From Actinomycetaceae bacterium (GTDB lineage Bacteria; Actinomycetota; Actinomycetes; Actinomycetales; Actinomycetaceae), in the NCBI GenBank assembly GCA_028724905.1, contig JAQYTG010000018.1, positions 248,001-312,000 on the forward strand: a stretch of 64,000 nt of DNA, read 5' to 3'. The translations under genes and the position numbers were made by a program. A model generated the notes under the pieces. That model was not told the origin of the DNA and made no database searches. It worked only from the letters and a program-made list of their open reading frames with translations. This document shows positions 26,348 through 35,206 of this stretch, piece by piece (the stretch's first letter is position 1; the number at the start of each line of letters is the position of its first letter).

Positions 26348-27691
26348 CTACTCCCCTAGTTTGCTGAGCAACAGCGCCTCTGCCGCAATGGCTTTTTGCC
26401 AATCTCCAAGATGGAGGGATTCATTTTCCGAGTGCGCCCGAGTATCCGGATCTTCCACACCCGTCACCAAGATATCCGCCTGCGGGAAAAGGCTATGTAG
26501 CACAGAAATAAACGGAATCGAACCGCCGATGCCGATATTCACTGGCTCAGCCCCAAAGGCACTGCGCAGCGCATCGTTAGCCATTGCCGTCACCGGAGTA
26601 TTTTCTGGCGCTTCATAGCCAGGGCCAGCTTCCGCAATCTCAGTCTCTATACGTGCTCCGAAAGGTGCGTGCTCCTTGAGGTAGGCCGCGAGGATTTCTC
26701 CCGCTTCACGCGAATCTTGCCCTGGAGCTACACGCAGCGAGAGGGCAAACTCCACAGAGGGAATGAGAGTGTTTGACGCCACATCCACTGGCGTCACGTC
26801 CATACCGATCACTGAAATAGTGGGTTTCGTCCACAGGCGAGAAACGAGCGACCCCGTGCCTGTGAGTTGCACACCGTCGAGTACCCCCGCGTCGGCACGG
26901 AATTGATCTTCTGGATACTCCACATCGGCGTTATCGTAGGCACGCAAACCGTCTACGGCTACGTCGCCAGCGGCATCATGCAACGTGGCGATGAGGCGAG
27001 AAGCGAGCGTGACGGCATCAAGCACCGGCCCAGAATAGGCTCCGGAGTGCAGGGAGTGATCGAGCACCGAGAGCTTGACATGCAGCAAAGCAACACCACG
27101 CAGTGACGTCGTGAGGCTCGGCGTGCCCACTGCCCAGTTGTTGGAATCAGCCACCACTATCACATCTGCTTTCAGCTTCTCCTGATATGTGTGCAGAAAA
27201 TCTTCAAACGTAGGCGAACCCACCTCCTCTTCGCCCTCAATAAACATGACGATGCCCACGCCAGGATCGGCTGCACGGATAGCTTCGAGATGCAGCACTA
27301 CCCCTGCTTTATCGTCGGCAGCGCCACGACCATAGAGACGATCTCCGATTTCGGTGGCAACAAACGGTTCAGTGTTCCACTTGTCGTCAGATCCTTGCGG
27401 CTGCACATCGTGGTGTGCATACAAAAGTACGGTCGGTTTTCCAGGCTGCGGTTCACGGGTGGCAAGGACAGCGGGTCGCCCGGCGAGCCCTGATTCGGTG
27501 CGCAGCTGGATCACCTCCGCATCAAGGCCGAGCTCTCGCGCCTGATCGGCAATCCATCCAGCAGAACGTTCGAGAGTGCTTTGGTCAAATGAGGCGGCTG
27601 ACACTGAGGGGATCGCCACCAACTCAGCAAGCTGCGTTTTTGCAACGTCAAAATGTGCGCGCACGCGCTCTAGAATGTCTTGTTCGTTCAT
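26348..27691 (-). CDS. M20-family metallopeptidase (dipeptidase)
   Basis: A zinc dipeptidase, cytoplasmic, 447 residues with the ATG at 27691. Metal ligands are visible as the histidine in LLYAHHDVQPQG, the aspartate in YGRGAADDKAG, the catalytic and metal glutamates in FIEGEEEVGSP, an aspartate in VVADSNNWAV and the late histidine in DTRAHSENESLHLG. The dimerisation domain lies between. The substrate is unknown; related enzymes cleave dipeptides for amino-acid supply. Confidence 0.92.
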   Translation of the reverse strand: MNEQDILERVRAHFDVAKTQLAELVAIPSVSAASFDQSTLERSAGWIADQARELGLDAEVIQLRTESGLAGRPAVLATREPQPGKPTVLLYAHHDVQPQGSDDKWNTEPFVATEIGDRLYGRGAADDKAGVVLHLEAIRAADPGVGIVMFIEGEEEVGSPTFEDFLHTYQEKLKADVIVVADSNNWAVGTPSLTTSLRGVALLHVKLSVLDHSLHSGAYSGPVLDAVTLASRLIATLHDAAGDVAVDGLRAYDNADVEYPEDQFRADAGVLDGVQLTGTGSLVSRLWTKPTISVIGMDVTPVDVASNTLIPSVEFALSLRVAPGQDSREAGEILAAYLKEHAPFGARIETEIAEAGPGYEAPENTPVTAMANDALRSAFGAEPVNIGIGGSIPFISVLHSLFPQADILVTGVEDPDTRAHSENESLHLGDWQKAIAAEALLLSKLGE

Positions 27692-27929
27692 ATCTTCACC
27701 ATAGCGCACCGTCTTCTATTCGCAGTAGTGCACACTTCTATTCACAGTAGTGCACAATTTTCATTTAACACAACCTACCGTCTTTCCAGATGGAGAAAGC
27801 GCCTAAGGAAGTCACAGAAGCAACGCCATATTTTCTCGAGGCGCAGCGCGTTTCGCTCCGCAAGCCACAAAAGCTACACTGAGTGCATAATAAGAGGGAA
27901 TCTGCCACCCACAATTGAAAGGGAGCTTT

Positions 27930-28628
27930 GTGTTTGGTCTGAAAAAGCGCGAGAGCGATACCACTGCTGAAACTACGCCCACACCGCCTCTCCCCAAGGG
28001 ATATACCCCCAAGAAAGGCAGCGCCACTCCCAAGCGCCGAGAGGTAGAGGCCAGCAACCGCCGTCCGCTGGTGGCAGATAAGACGAAACTCACCCGCACA
28101 GAAAAGAAAGAGCGCAAAGCTCAAGAGCGTCAGCGTTCCGACGAACTCTGGCGCCAACAGCAAGAAGCTATGCGCACGGGCGACGAAGCCCGTATGCCCT
28201 ACCAGCACCGCGGCAAAGTACGCCGTTTTGGGCGAGATTACGTCGATGCCAGCGCACCTATGTCCGCGTGGTTTATGCCGATGGCCATTCTACTCATCCC
28301 GCTGATGTTCTTTTCTGCAGCATTTCCCACGTTTGCTTTCATCGCCACACTCGGTTTTTATGGCGTATTTTTGCTGATGCTTATCCACGCATTGTTCCTC
28401 TCTTTCCGCGCTAAGCATCTTGCACAAGCTAAGTTTGGCGTGGCCGCAGTGCCGCGTGGTTTCGTCTGGCAGATGCTCGGGCGCTGCTTCTATATCCGTC
28501 GCTGGCGGCTACCAAAACCACAGGTGGAACGCGGAGAATTTCCCGAGGGCGGCACAAAAGCAGACGTTGCACGTATGCGCGAAGAGAAAAGGCATCAGCG
28601 TTCAGAACGCAAGCACAGCGGAGTGTGA
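27930..28628 (+). CDS. DUF3043 membrane protein
   Basis: An actinobacterial protein of unknown function. The first 115 residues are strongly basic and hydrophilic. Then come two adjacent hydrophobic segments (AWFMPMAILLIPLMFFSAAF and FIATLGFYGVFLLMLIHALF), and a basic C-terminus. I chose the GTG at 27930 because GAAAGGGAG lies five bases before it; an upstream in-frame TTG would put that site inside the gene. 232 residues. Confidence 0.82.
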   Translation: MFGLKKRESDTTAETTPTPPLPKGYTPKKGSATPKRREVEASNRRPLVADKTKLTRTEKKERKAQERQRSDELWRQQQEAMRTGDEARMPYQHRGKVRRFGRDYVDASAPMSAWFMPMAILLIPLMFFSAAFPTFAFIATLGFYGVFLLMLIHALFLSFRAKHLAQAKFGVAAVPRGFVWQMLGRCFYIRRWRLPKPQVERGEFPEGGTKADVARMREEKRHQRSERKHSGV

Positions 28629-28693
28629 CAAAAGCTCTGCGATATCACTTTTGTCTGCACTGTACATCTCTCAGCGTGTGCCCTGCACTATAG

Positions 28694-28819
28694 CTTGCAA
28701 TACTTAGCCTCGCGATGCTGGCCTCTGGCAATGCACACTTATCAAGCGCGTGATCGCAGACAGCTCCCTTAGCTACGCCTTGCAATACTTAGCCTCGCGA
28801 TGCTGGCCTCTGGCAATGC
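28694..28819. repeat. 41-bp perfect direct repeat, two copies
   Basis: 28694-28734 and 28779-28819 are identical (starting CTTGCAATACTTAGCC, ending CTCTGGCAATGC) with 44 bases between them. They are too short and too few to call an insertion sequence and lie in non-coding DNA. Confidence 0.9.
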
Positions 28820-28887
28820 TCCCCATACCCGCCCCACATTTCATCAGCTGAATCTCCTCACTTTCACCCCAGTATGTGCTTAAAATA

Positions 28888-28899
28888 GGACTAAGGTCC
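28888..28899 (+). promoter_or_regulatory. GGACTAAGGTCC palindrome at the lpd promoter
   Basis: Lies just after the TAAAAT -10 candidate, about 110 bases before lpd. It differs at one position from the 12-base core GGACTWWAGTCC of the mycobacterial DosR/DevR box. The position would suit a repressor better than DosR-type activation. Confidence 0.35.
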
Positions 28900-29007
28900 A
28901 AACGAAGCGTTCGAGCCGAGCTAAGAGCGCGATACACAACGCGCTCACGGCGCTTACGGACGACTCAAGACTCAAAGGAACATCGAGGGAACTCAAGGGA
29001 GCATTTC

Positions 29008-30399
29008 GTGACTGAAAATCAAGAATACGACGTAGTCATTCTCGGAGCTGGTTCCGGAGGATATGCAACCGCATTGCGGGCTGCACAGTTGGGCATGAGC
29101 GTCGCTCTCGTCGAGGGAGACAAAGTGGGCGGCACTTGTTTGCACCGCGGCTGTATTCCCACAAAAGCCTTGCTTCACGCCGCAGAAGTGGCCGACGAGA
29201 TGCGCGAAGCTGCCAGCATCGGGGTGCGCGGTAGCTTTGAAGGTCTAGATATGGCTAGTTTGAACGCCTACAAAGATGCCGTCGTATCTAAGATGTATAG
29301 GGGACTCACAGGCTTAGTGGATTCTCGTGGGATCGAGACGGTACACGGCTGGGGAAAACTAGTGGCGCCAGACACCGTGGAAGTCAATGGACGCAGACTC
29401 GTGGGCAAAAATGTGGTACTCGCATCAGGATCGTTTTCCAAAACGATTGGCCAGACGATCACCCGTCGAGTCATCACCTCAGAACAGGCTCTCCAGCTCG
29501 ACGAAGTACCCAATTCCGTGGTGGTGCTAGGAGGCGGCGTCATCGGGGTGGAGTTTGCCTCGGCCTGGGCAAGCTACGGAGCCCACGTGACGATCATCGA
29601 GGGGCTTGATCACCTCGTACCCAACGAAGACGAAGCCATTTCTAAGATGCTCGAACGGGCTTTCCGCAAACGCAAGATAACGTTCAAGACCAAGACGATG
29701 TTTGATCATGTGAGTGAAGATAGTGACGGCGTGCACGTCTTTACGACAGATGGCCAGCGCTTTGACGCCGACTATCTCCTCATCGCCATTGGGCGCGGCC
29801 CGAGCACCGCACATCTTGGCTATGAAGAAAATGGAGTGCGCCTTGAGCGTGGGTTCGTCCTCACCGACGAGCGCTTGCGCACCGGCGTCACAACCGCTGC
29901 TGGCGGGCACGTCTACGCCGTGGGCGACATCGTGCCAGGAGTACAGCTCGCTCACAGAGGTTTTCTTCACGGAATTTTTGTAGCTGAAGATATCGCCGGC
30001 CTGAACCCGAAGCCAGTGAATGATGAGCTCATTCCGAAAGTTACGTTCTGCAATCCAGAGATTGCCAGCGTTGGGCTCAGCCAGCGAGCAGCTGAAGAGA
30101 AATTCGGAGCGGACGCCGTGCAAACGGCAGAATTTAATCTCGCTGGAAATGGGAAGAGCCAAATGCTTGGCACGCAGGGATTTGTGAAACTTATTCGCCG
30201 CAAAGACGGCCCTATCGTAGGATTCACAGCTATCGGTGCCCGTATGGGCGAGCACGTGGGCGAAGGTGAGCTGATGGTGGCGTGGGAGGCTCAGCCAGAA
30301 GATTTCGACGGTCTTATTCACGCTCACCCCACGCAAAATGAAGCCGTCGGTGAAGCAGTGCTCGCCCTCGCCGGAAAGCCACTTCACACCCACAGTTAG
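29008..30399 (+). CDS. lpd: Dihydrolipoyl dehydrogenase
   Basis: The E3 flavoprotein that reoxidises dihydrolipoyl groups with NAD. With the GTG at 29008 (AAGGGAG seven bases before) it has 463 residues. FAD site VVILGAGSGGYATALRAAQ, redox disulfide GGTCLHRGCIPTKALL, NAD site VVVLGGGVIGVEFASAW and the C-terminal histidine-glutamate pair in HAHPTQNEAV are all intact. It is followed by the E2-like gene, which lacks its catalytic histidine. No E1 gene is nearby. Confidence 0.96.
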   Translation: MTENQEYDVVILGAGSGGYATALRAAQLGMSVALVEGDKVGGTCLHRGCIPTKALLHAAEVADEMREAASIGVRGSFEGLDMASLNAYKDAVVSKMYRGLTGLVDSRGIETVHGWGKLVAPDTVEVNGRRLVGKNVVLASGSFSKTIGQTITRRVITSEQALQLDEVPNSVVVLGGGVIGVEFASAWASYGAHVTIIEGLDHLVPNEDEAISKMLERAFRKRKITFKTKTMFDHVSEDSDGVHVFTTDGQRFDADYLLIAIGRGPSTAHLGYEENGVRLERGFVLTDERLRTGVTTAAGGHVYAVGDIVPGVQLAHRGFLHGIFVAEDIAGLNPKPVNDELIPKVTFCNPEIASVGLSQRAAEEKFGADAVQTAEFNLAGNGKSQMLGTQGFVKLIRRKDGPIVGFTAIGARMGEHVGEGELMVAWEAQPEDFDGLIHAHPTQNEAVGEAVLALAGKPLHTHS

Positions 30400-30557
30400 G
30401 CAATCGCTATTACACTGGCATCAGTGAGCTACGCTGCATGGCAGCAGACGCAGCAGCGCGACTACAAACAGCAGTGAATGAGAACAGCAATAAATACAAA
30501 CAGCACACAGCAACACTCGCAACAGCGGAGCTAGAGAGCATCGGAGAAAGAAGCGCT

Positions 30558-31946
30558 ATGTCGGAAGCAATTAAGATGCCCGCACTGGGTGAATCAGTGA
30601 CTGAGGGAACGATCACTACATGGCTCAAGGCCGTGGGCGACACCGTCGAGGTGGACGAACCCATTGTAGAGGTCTCCACAGATAAGGTAGATACCGAGGT
30701 GCCATCTCCGGTAGCTGGCACGCTGCTGAGTCTTGAAGTGGCTGAAGATGAGACTGTGGACGTGGGCACTGTTTTAGCTTACGTAGGAGATGCGTCAGAA
30801 TTAGCTGCTGATGGCGGCAGCACGTCAGCAGCAGCTCCCGCTGCGGACGCAGCGGACGCAGCTCCTGCCAACACTCCCGATACCGAGAGCGCTCCTGTTT
30901 CGCCTGCCGCTCCTGCCGCGCCCGCCACTCCAGCTCCGCTGTCGGAATCTGCCCACGCAACAGGAAGAGCGGATGCCGAGATGGCTCGTGAAGCCTCCAC
31001 GGCCAGCTCTTTTAGAGACGAAAAAGCCTTCGCCCAGCCTGCTCAGGTACAGCCTGCTCAGACGCAGCTCGCTTCAGTGCAACCATCTCAGGTACAGCTC
31101 CCCCACGAACACCCCGATCAGGAGCAGCCCGATCAGGCACAACCTACTCCTCAGGGGCAATCCGCTCCAGCTTCGAGCATTGCCGACGCCAGCGAATACG
31201 TCACCCCCATCGTGCGCAAACTCGCTAAAGACCTGGGCGTCTCCCTCAGTGACGTCACTGGCACTGGCGTAGGAGGACGCATCCGGAGGCAAGATGTGGA
31301 AGCTGCCGCGCAAGCTCTACAGGAGGCACAAGCCGCCGCCACATCGGTCACTACCTCCACTTCTTCTACGTCACGCACACCCAAGGACGCCAGCTCCGAG
31401 GCCAGCGTCGTCGGCGCTCAATACCCAGCTCTGGTGATAGAAATTGACGCAGACCACCTGCCGGACGATTATCTCCCCTACGTGCTCAAAGCTGCCGCTG
31501 AAGAGCTAGAACGGCACAGTGCTCTCAACGCCGGTCAAGCCCCCGCATTTGGGATCACTCTCGCCGCCACCCGTGGAGCTTTTATGCCGGTTCTGCGCGG
31601 TCTAGCTGGTAAGACCCCAGAGGAAATTCGAGCCGACCTCACGGATGTGACGGCGCGAGCTGTCCGTGCAGATATTGGACCAGAAGATCTCTTTGGCTCC
31701 ACAATCTCCGTGGTAGACAACACCGAGCAGGGAATTTTGCTAGAAGTGCCACGCATCCAGCACACACACGTGGCAGCCCTCAGCATCGGCCCTGCTCAGC
31801 TGCGACCAGCCGTGATAGATGAGCAGGGAACGCTTGGCGCACGGCGGCAATTTTTCCTCTCGCTCAGCTATGATCCGAACGCCGCCGATGCGAATATCGC
31901 CACTACATTTTTGAAGGCAGTGCAGAGCAAGCTAGAGAAATACTAA
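30558..31946 (+). CDS. Lipoyl-domain E2-like protein with degenerate acyltransferase domain
   Basis: By position and N-terminus this is the sucB/dlaT-type E2 of a 2-oxoacid dehydrogenase. Residues 1-78 are a good lipoyl domain with the lipoylated lysine in STDKVDTEV (K43). Residues 80-210 are an Ala/Pro/Ser then Gln/Pro linker with eight 15-bp repeats. Residues 214-250 are the E3/E1-binding domain (YVTPIVRKLAKDLG). The C-terminal domain is short and where E2 enzymes have the HRxxDG active site it reads SYDPNAADANI, so acyl transfer looks impossible. It may be a lipoyl carrier, a scaffold or decaying. I chose the ATG at 30558, preceded by GGAGAAAG. Confidence 0.85.
   Translation: MSEAIKMPALGESVTEGTITTWLKAVGDTVEVDEPIVEVSTDKVDTEVPSPVAGTLLSLEVAEDETVDVGTVLAYVGDASELAADGGSTSAAAPAADAADAAPANTPDTESAPVSPAAPAAPATPAPLSESAHATGRADAEMAREASTASSFRDEKAFAQPAQVQPAQTQLASVQPSQVQLPHEHPDQEQPDQAQPTPQGQSAPASSIADASEYVTPIVRKLAKDLGVSLSDVTGTGVGGRIRRQDVEAAAQALQEAQAAATSVTTSTSSTSRTPKDASSEASVVGAQYPALVIEIDADHLPDDYLPYVLKAAAEELERHSALNAGQAPAFGITLAATRGAFMPVLRGLAGKTPEEIRADLTDVTARAVRADIGPEDLFGSTISVVDNTEQGILLEVPRIQHTHVAALSIGPAQLRPAVIDEQGTLGARRQFFLSLSYDPNAADANIATTFLKAVQSKLEKY
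31035..31154 (+). repeat. Eight 15-bp tandem repeats in the E2-like linker
   Basis: In-frame units starting with CAGCCTGCTCAGGTA, CAGCCTGCTCAGACG and CAGCTCGCTTCAGTG encode QPAQV, QPAQT, QLASV, QPSQV, QLPHE, HPDQE, QPDQA and QPTPQ. Divergence grows along the array. Confidence 0.9.
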
Positions 31947-32020
31947 CAGTCTTTGGCTAGCTCCCGCCTTTGCCCTAAGATGGCTGTATTCGGCAACGTT
32001 TAGAAAGAATTGACAAAGCT

Positions 32021-32740
32021 ATGGACAAAGAGGAAAAAGCACGCCTCAAAGCCGCCAAGAAAGCGGCCAAAAAAAATAAGACCCCGTGGTATCGCAACTT
32101 TATTGATGCATACAAGCTCGTCGTCAAAGTCTTTCCGTGGGCTGCCTATCTGATATGGGGTTCGTTCGCGCTGTTTTTGGTACTCGGCATTGTGCTTGGC
32201 ATCGTCACCGGCCACTGGATTTCCTGGACAATCACCGGCATCGCGCTGGCCATCCTCGCTCCAATGGTGACTCTCACGACGCTCATCAGTAAAGCCGCCT
32301 ATCGCCAAGCAGACGGGATTCCTGGCGCCTCGGGTGGCGTACTCTCGCAGCTCGGGCGAGGCTGGATCATCAAAGAAGAGCCTGTGGAGTTTTCCCGAGA
32401 TATGAAGAGCTTCGTTTTCCGCGCAGTGGGTAAGCCTGGCGTGGTGCTGGTGGCTGAAGGGCCTGGCGATCTCTCCCCTATGATGCGTGCAGCGGCTAAG
32501 CAGGTGAATCGCACCGTGGCGTCAGCGCCCGTCGTCACGCTCTATGTGGGGCACGGGCCAAAGCAGATCAAACTTGAGAATCTCAAAAAAACGATCAAAC
32601 GCCTGCCACGCACGATGACAGCGCGCGAAGTTTCCGACACCGCTCAACGCCTCGACGCTATCAAGGCAGGAGCTATCCCGATCCCTAAGGGGATGGATCC
32701 GGCGAAAGCACGCATGGCCACTCGTTCACGGATACGCTAG
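32021..32740 (+). CDS. DUF4191 membrane protein
   Basis: A 239-residue actinobacterial protein of unknown function, the counterpart of mycobacterial Rv2219, which lies upstream of glnA1. The N-terminus is Lys/Ala-rich. Two hydrophobic segments follow (AAYLIWGSFALFLVLGIVLG and WTITGIALAILAPMVTL). A soluble C-terminal half contains GKPGVVLVAEGP and the basic KKTIKRLPRTMTAREV. In mycobacteria lipB and lipA lie just before this gene and an RDD-domain gene just after; all three are absent here. Confidence 0.85.
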   Translation: MDKEEKARLKAAKKAAKKNKTPWYRNFIDAYKLVVKVFPWAAYLIWGSFALFLVLGIVLGIVTGHWISWTITGIALAILAPMVTLTTLISKAAYRQADGIPGASGGVLSQLGRGWIIKEEPVEFSRDMKSFVFRAVGKPGVVLVAEGPGDLSPMMRAAAKQVNRTVASAPVVTLYVGHGPKQIKLENLKKTIKRLPRTMTAREVSDTAQRLDAIKAGAIPIPKGMDPAKARMATRSRIR

Positions 32741-32744
32741 GAAG

Positions 32745-32777
32745 CTCGCGCACTGCTGGTTACTCGCGCACTGCTGG
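32745..32777 (+). repeat. 15-bp direct repeat upstream of glnA
   Basis: CTCGCGCACTGCTGG at 32745-32759 and 32763-32777, three bases apart, directly after the DUF4191 stop. Confidence 0.8.
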
Positions 32778-32889
32778 CTGTATGTTTTCAGCGAGTGGGA
32801 TCATGGCGCACTGAGATGCAGCGAGTTCGCACAGCTAGAGCGCGCGAGCGAGTTTGGGGAGATATACATCACGCGACACATAGTGAACG

Positions 32890-32918
32890 TTGAAATCCCT
32901 ACACCCAGGGGAAATATA
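32890..32918 (+). promoter_or_regulatory. Possible glnA promoter
   Basis: TTGAAA (32890-32895), 17 bases, AATATA (32913-32918), about 70 bases before the glnA start. No confident GlnR or AmtR site was recognised. Confidence 0.4.
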
Positions 32919-32994
32919 TGCTGAGAAGCGTCGAACTGGCGCACTCCACTTGGCGCTGGCAGGAAAGCGAACGCCGCTACGAAAGGAACCCTCA

Positions 32995-34416
32995 ATGTTT
33001 TCGACAGTTGACGAAGCAGTGGCATTTATTGAGCGCGAAAACGTGGAATTTGTAGACGTCCGCTTCTGCGATCTTCCTGGCGTGATGCAACATTTCTCCA
33101 TCCCAGTAAGCGCTTTCGATAGTGAAAATCTCACTGAAGGGCTGATGTTTGACGGCTCTTCGATTCGAGGATTTACACAGATCCACGAATCAGATATGAA
33201 GCTCATTCCAGACCTCACGACGGCTTTTCTCGATCCTTTCCGGCAGCGCAAAACCCTGGTGATGAATTTCTCGGTGATTGATCCGTTCACCGGCGAAAGC
33301 TACGGGCGCGATCCACGCACTATTGCCGCCCGCGCTGAAGATTATTTGCGCTCCACCGGCATCGCCGACACCGTATATTTTGGGGCTGAAGCTGAGTTCT
33401 ACCTTTTTGACGAGGTGCGCTTTGAAGATCAGAACCACCAGCAGAGCTACATCGTGGATTCAAATGAAGCGTGGTGGAATATCAACCGCGATGAGCAGCC
33501 GAACTTGGGGTATAAGACGCAGCTCAAGGGGGGGTATTTCCCCGTCTCCCCCAACGATCAAATGGTGGATCTGCGCGATGAGATGACGGCAGTGTGTCAG
33601 CAAGTTGGGCTCAAAATTGAGCGTGCTCATCACGAGGTGGGCACTGGCGGTCAGCAAGAGATCAACTATGAGTTCAGCACGTTACTCGCCGCCGCCGATG
33701 ATCTGATGAAGTTTAAGTACGTGATTAAAAATGTAGCTTTTCAAGCTGGGAAAACTGCTACGTTTATGCCAAAACCACTTTACGGAGACAACGGCTCCGG
33801 TATGCACTGCCATCAGAGCCTGTGGAAAAACGGCCAGCCGCTCTTTGCAGATGAAAAGGGCTACGGCGGTCTGTCAGACCTCGCACGCTGGTATATCGGT
33901 GGGCTTTTGGAACACGCACCCTCACTGCTGGCATTCACCAATCCATCCGTGAACTCGTTCCACCGTCTGGTTCCTGGCTTTGAAGCTCCCGTGAATCTGG
34001 TGTACTCCGCACGCAATCGCTCTGCGTGCATTCGCATCCCCGTGACGGGTTCATCCCCGAAATCGAAGCGCCTTGAATATCGCGTCCCCGATCCTGCTGC
34101 GAATCCGTATCTCGCTTTCGCAGCACAGCTGATGGCCGGTCTGGATGGCATCAAGAACCGCATTGAGCCTGCCGATCCGATCGACAAAGATCTCTATGAA
34201 CTCCCCCCTGAAGAGCACTCTCAGATTGCGCAGCTGCCAGGCACTCTCGACGAGGCACTTATCCACTTGGAAAACGACCATGATTACCTCACTGAGGGGG
34301 ACGTCTTCTCTGAAGATCTGATTGCCACATGGGTAGCTTATAAGCGGGAGAAAGAGATTGCTCCACTGCGCCAGCGCCCACATCCGTATGAGTTTGCTTT
34401 GTATTACGATCTGTAG
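32995..34416 (+). CDS. glnA: Glutamine synthetase type I
   Basis: Makes glutamine from glutamate, ammonia and ATP; a dodecamer. With the ATG at 32995 (GAAAGGA upstream) it has 473 residues. Seen are the latch loop [55 protein letters not shown] and [10 protein letters not shown]. The tyrosine in DLYELPPEE is the adenylylation site, and the modifying enzyme GlnE is encoded 4 kb downstream, so activity should be covalently regulated. Confidence 0.97.
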   Translation: MFSTVDEAVAFIERENVEFVDVRFCDLPGVMQHFSIPVSAFDSENLTEGLMFDGSSIRGFTQIHESDMKLIPDLTTAFLDPFRQRKTLVMNFSVIDPFTGESYGRDPRTIAARAEDYLRSTGIADTVYFGAEAEFYLFDEVRFEDQNHQQSYIVDSNEAWWNINRDEQPNLGYKTQLKGGYFPVSPNDQMVDLRDEMTAVCQQVGLKIERAHHEVGTGGQQEINYEFSTLLAAADDLMKFKYVIKNVAFQAGKTATFMPKPLYGDNGSGMHCHQSLWKNGQPLFADEKGYGGLSDLARWYIGGLLEHAPSLLAFTNPSVNSFHRLVPGFEAPVNLVYSARNRSACIRIPVTGSSPKSKRLEYRVPDPAANPYLAFAAQLMAGLDGIKNRIEPADPIDKDLYELPPEEHSQIAQLPGTLDEALIHLENDHDYLTEGDVFSEDLIATWVAYKREKEIAPLRQRPHPYEFALYYDL

Positions 34417-34436
34417 CCCTCGCTATGAACTCTGAG

Positions 34437-34469
34437 CGTGAGCCGTGCTCCATAGGAAGCCGGCTCACG
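34437..34469 (+). terminator. Hairpin after glnA
   Basis: CGTGAGCCG (34437-34445) and CGGCTCACG (34461-34469) form a perfect 9-bp stem with a 15-base loop. There is no T run, so it may terminate by another mode or protect the mRNA end. Confidence 0.5.
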
Positions 34470-34504
34470 TGCGTTATCGCTACATTTTCTCAACGCACAT
34501 TTTC

Positions 34505-34681
34505 CCAGCTGCATTTTTTCTGGCTGCCGTCCCTGCAGCAGCACATTTTTCTGCTACTGTCCCTCTAGCTGCGCGTTTTTTGGTCGTCACTCCTCCAGCC
34601 GAGCGTTTTTTGTCCGCCATCCCTCAAATCGCATATTTTCTGTTTGTCTTACCTCCAACCGCGCGTTTTGCCGCATATTTT
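34505..34681 (+). repeat. Degenerate 30-bp tandem repeat, about six units
   Basis: Each unit has a GC-rich stretch (GCTGCGC-like), a T5-T7 run, then a pyrimidine-rich CCGTCCCTCC-like part. Translated in one frame it gives a 10-residue period starting with proline (PAAAHFSATV, PLAARFLVVT, PPAERFLSAI, PQIAYFLFVL). That fixes the period at 30 bp although the units are diverged. Confidence 0.75.
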
Positions 34682-34937
34682 TTGCCGCATATTTTTTGCT
34701 ACACATCTTGGCGCATACTTTGGCGCACGTTTTGGCTACCTTTCCTCCGGCTCACCAGTGAATGCCAGTTTTCCCCTCAGCCCGCTTTTCATTTGTCTCC
34801 AGGCTCACCCATCTCCGAGCCCGCTCATCTCCACACCCAATCACCTCCACGCTTACGGATCCACACACTTAATTCACACCTCCACGCCACGGGTCTGCAC
34901 CCCAAATCATCTTCACGCCTGCGATATCCCCTGGCTA

Positions 34938-35028
34938 TCCATTGCGTCTTTCATTTGCTTTCCTGATGTGTGCTCGGCAGGAGTTGAACCTACACCTGGC
35001 TATCATCCATTGCGTCTTTCATTTGCTT
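34938..35028. repeat. 23-bp direct repeat flanking a tRNA T-arm-like fragment
   Basis: The 23-base sequence starting TCCATTGCGTCTTTC occurs at 34938-34960 and 35006-35028. Between them the minus strand reads GTAGGTTCAACTCCTGCC, which folds as a tRNA T-arm, but no complete tRNA can be built around it. Confidence 0.6.
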
Positions 35029-35206
35029 CCCAGATGTCTCACCATCACGAGTGTGACCAGCGTGCGATTCGTGCCACATTCACCAAGCACCATTGCATAG
35101 CTATGCATAGCTGTGTATATTTTTAGGTGTTCTAAGAATTTCATATTCCACAGTGCTCTGCGTCAGTACTGTCGCTCTGCGCTCGACACACAAGGAGATC
35201 AGCACG

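Larger units (their letters stand above)
28629..29007 (+). other. DUF3043-lpd intergenic region
   Basis: 379 bases. It contains a 41-bp perfect direct repeat and, nearer lpd, a possible -10 (TAAAAT, 28881-28886) with an adjoining palindrome; both are listed separately. No gene is seen. Confidence 0.5.
34470..35206 (+). other. glnA-ABC importer intergenic region rich in repeats
   Basis: About 740 bases with no credible gene. An open frame exists over 34445-34966, but it is a product of the repeat and has no ribosome site. The region holds a degenerate 30-bp repeat, a 23-bp direct repeat and a tRNA T-arm-like fragment. The amino-acid binding protein follows. Confidence 0.55.

Noticed and set aside
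27765..28208. Long minus-strand frame opposite the DUF3043 gene
   Set aside because: The plus-strand frame has a ribosome site and matches a known family; the opposite frame is a shadow of its Lys/Arg-rich codons.
34445..34966. Open frame with a proline-led 10-residue repeat
   Set aside because: Its pattern follows directly from the 30-bp DNA repeat; there is no ribosome site and the composition after the repeat is not protein-like.
34965..35000. Complete tRNA or tmRNA gene on the minus strand
   Set aside because: Only the T-arm folds; no matching acceptor, D-arm or anticodon arm could be found.
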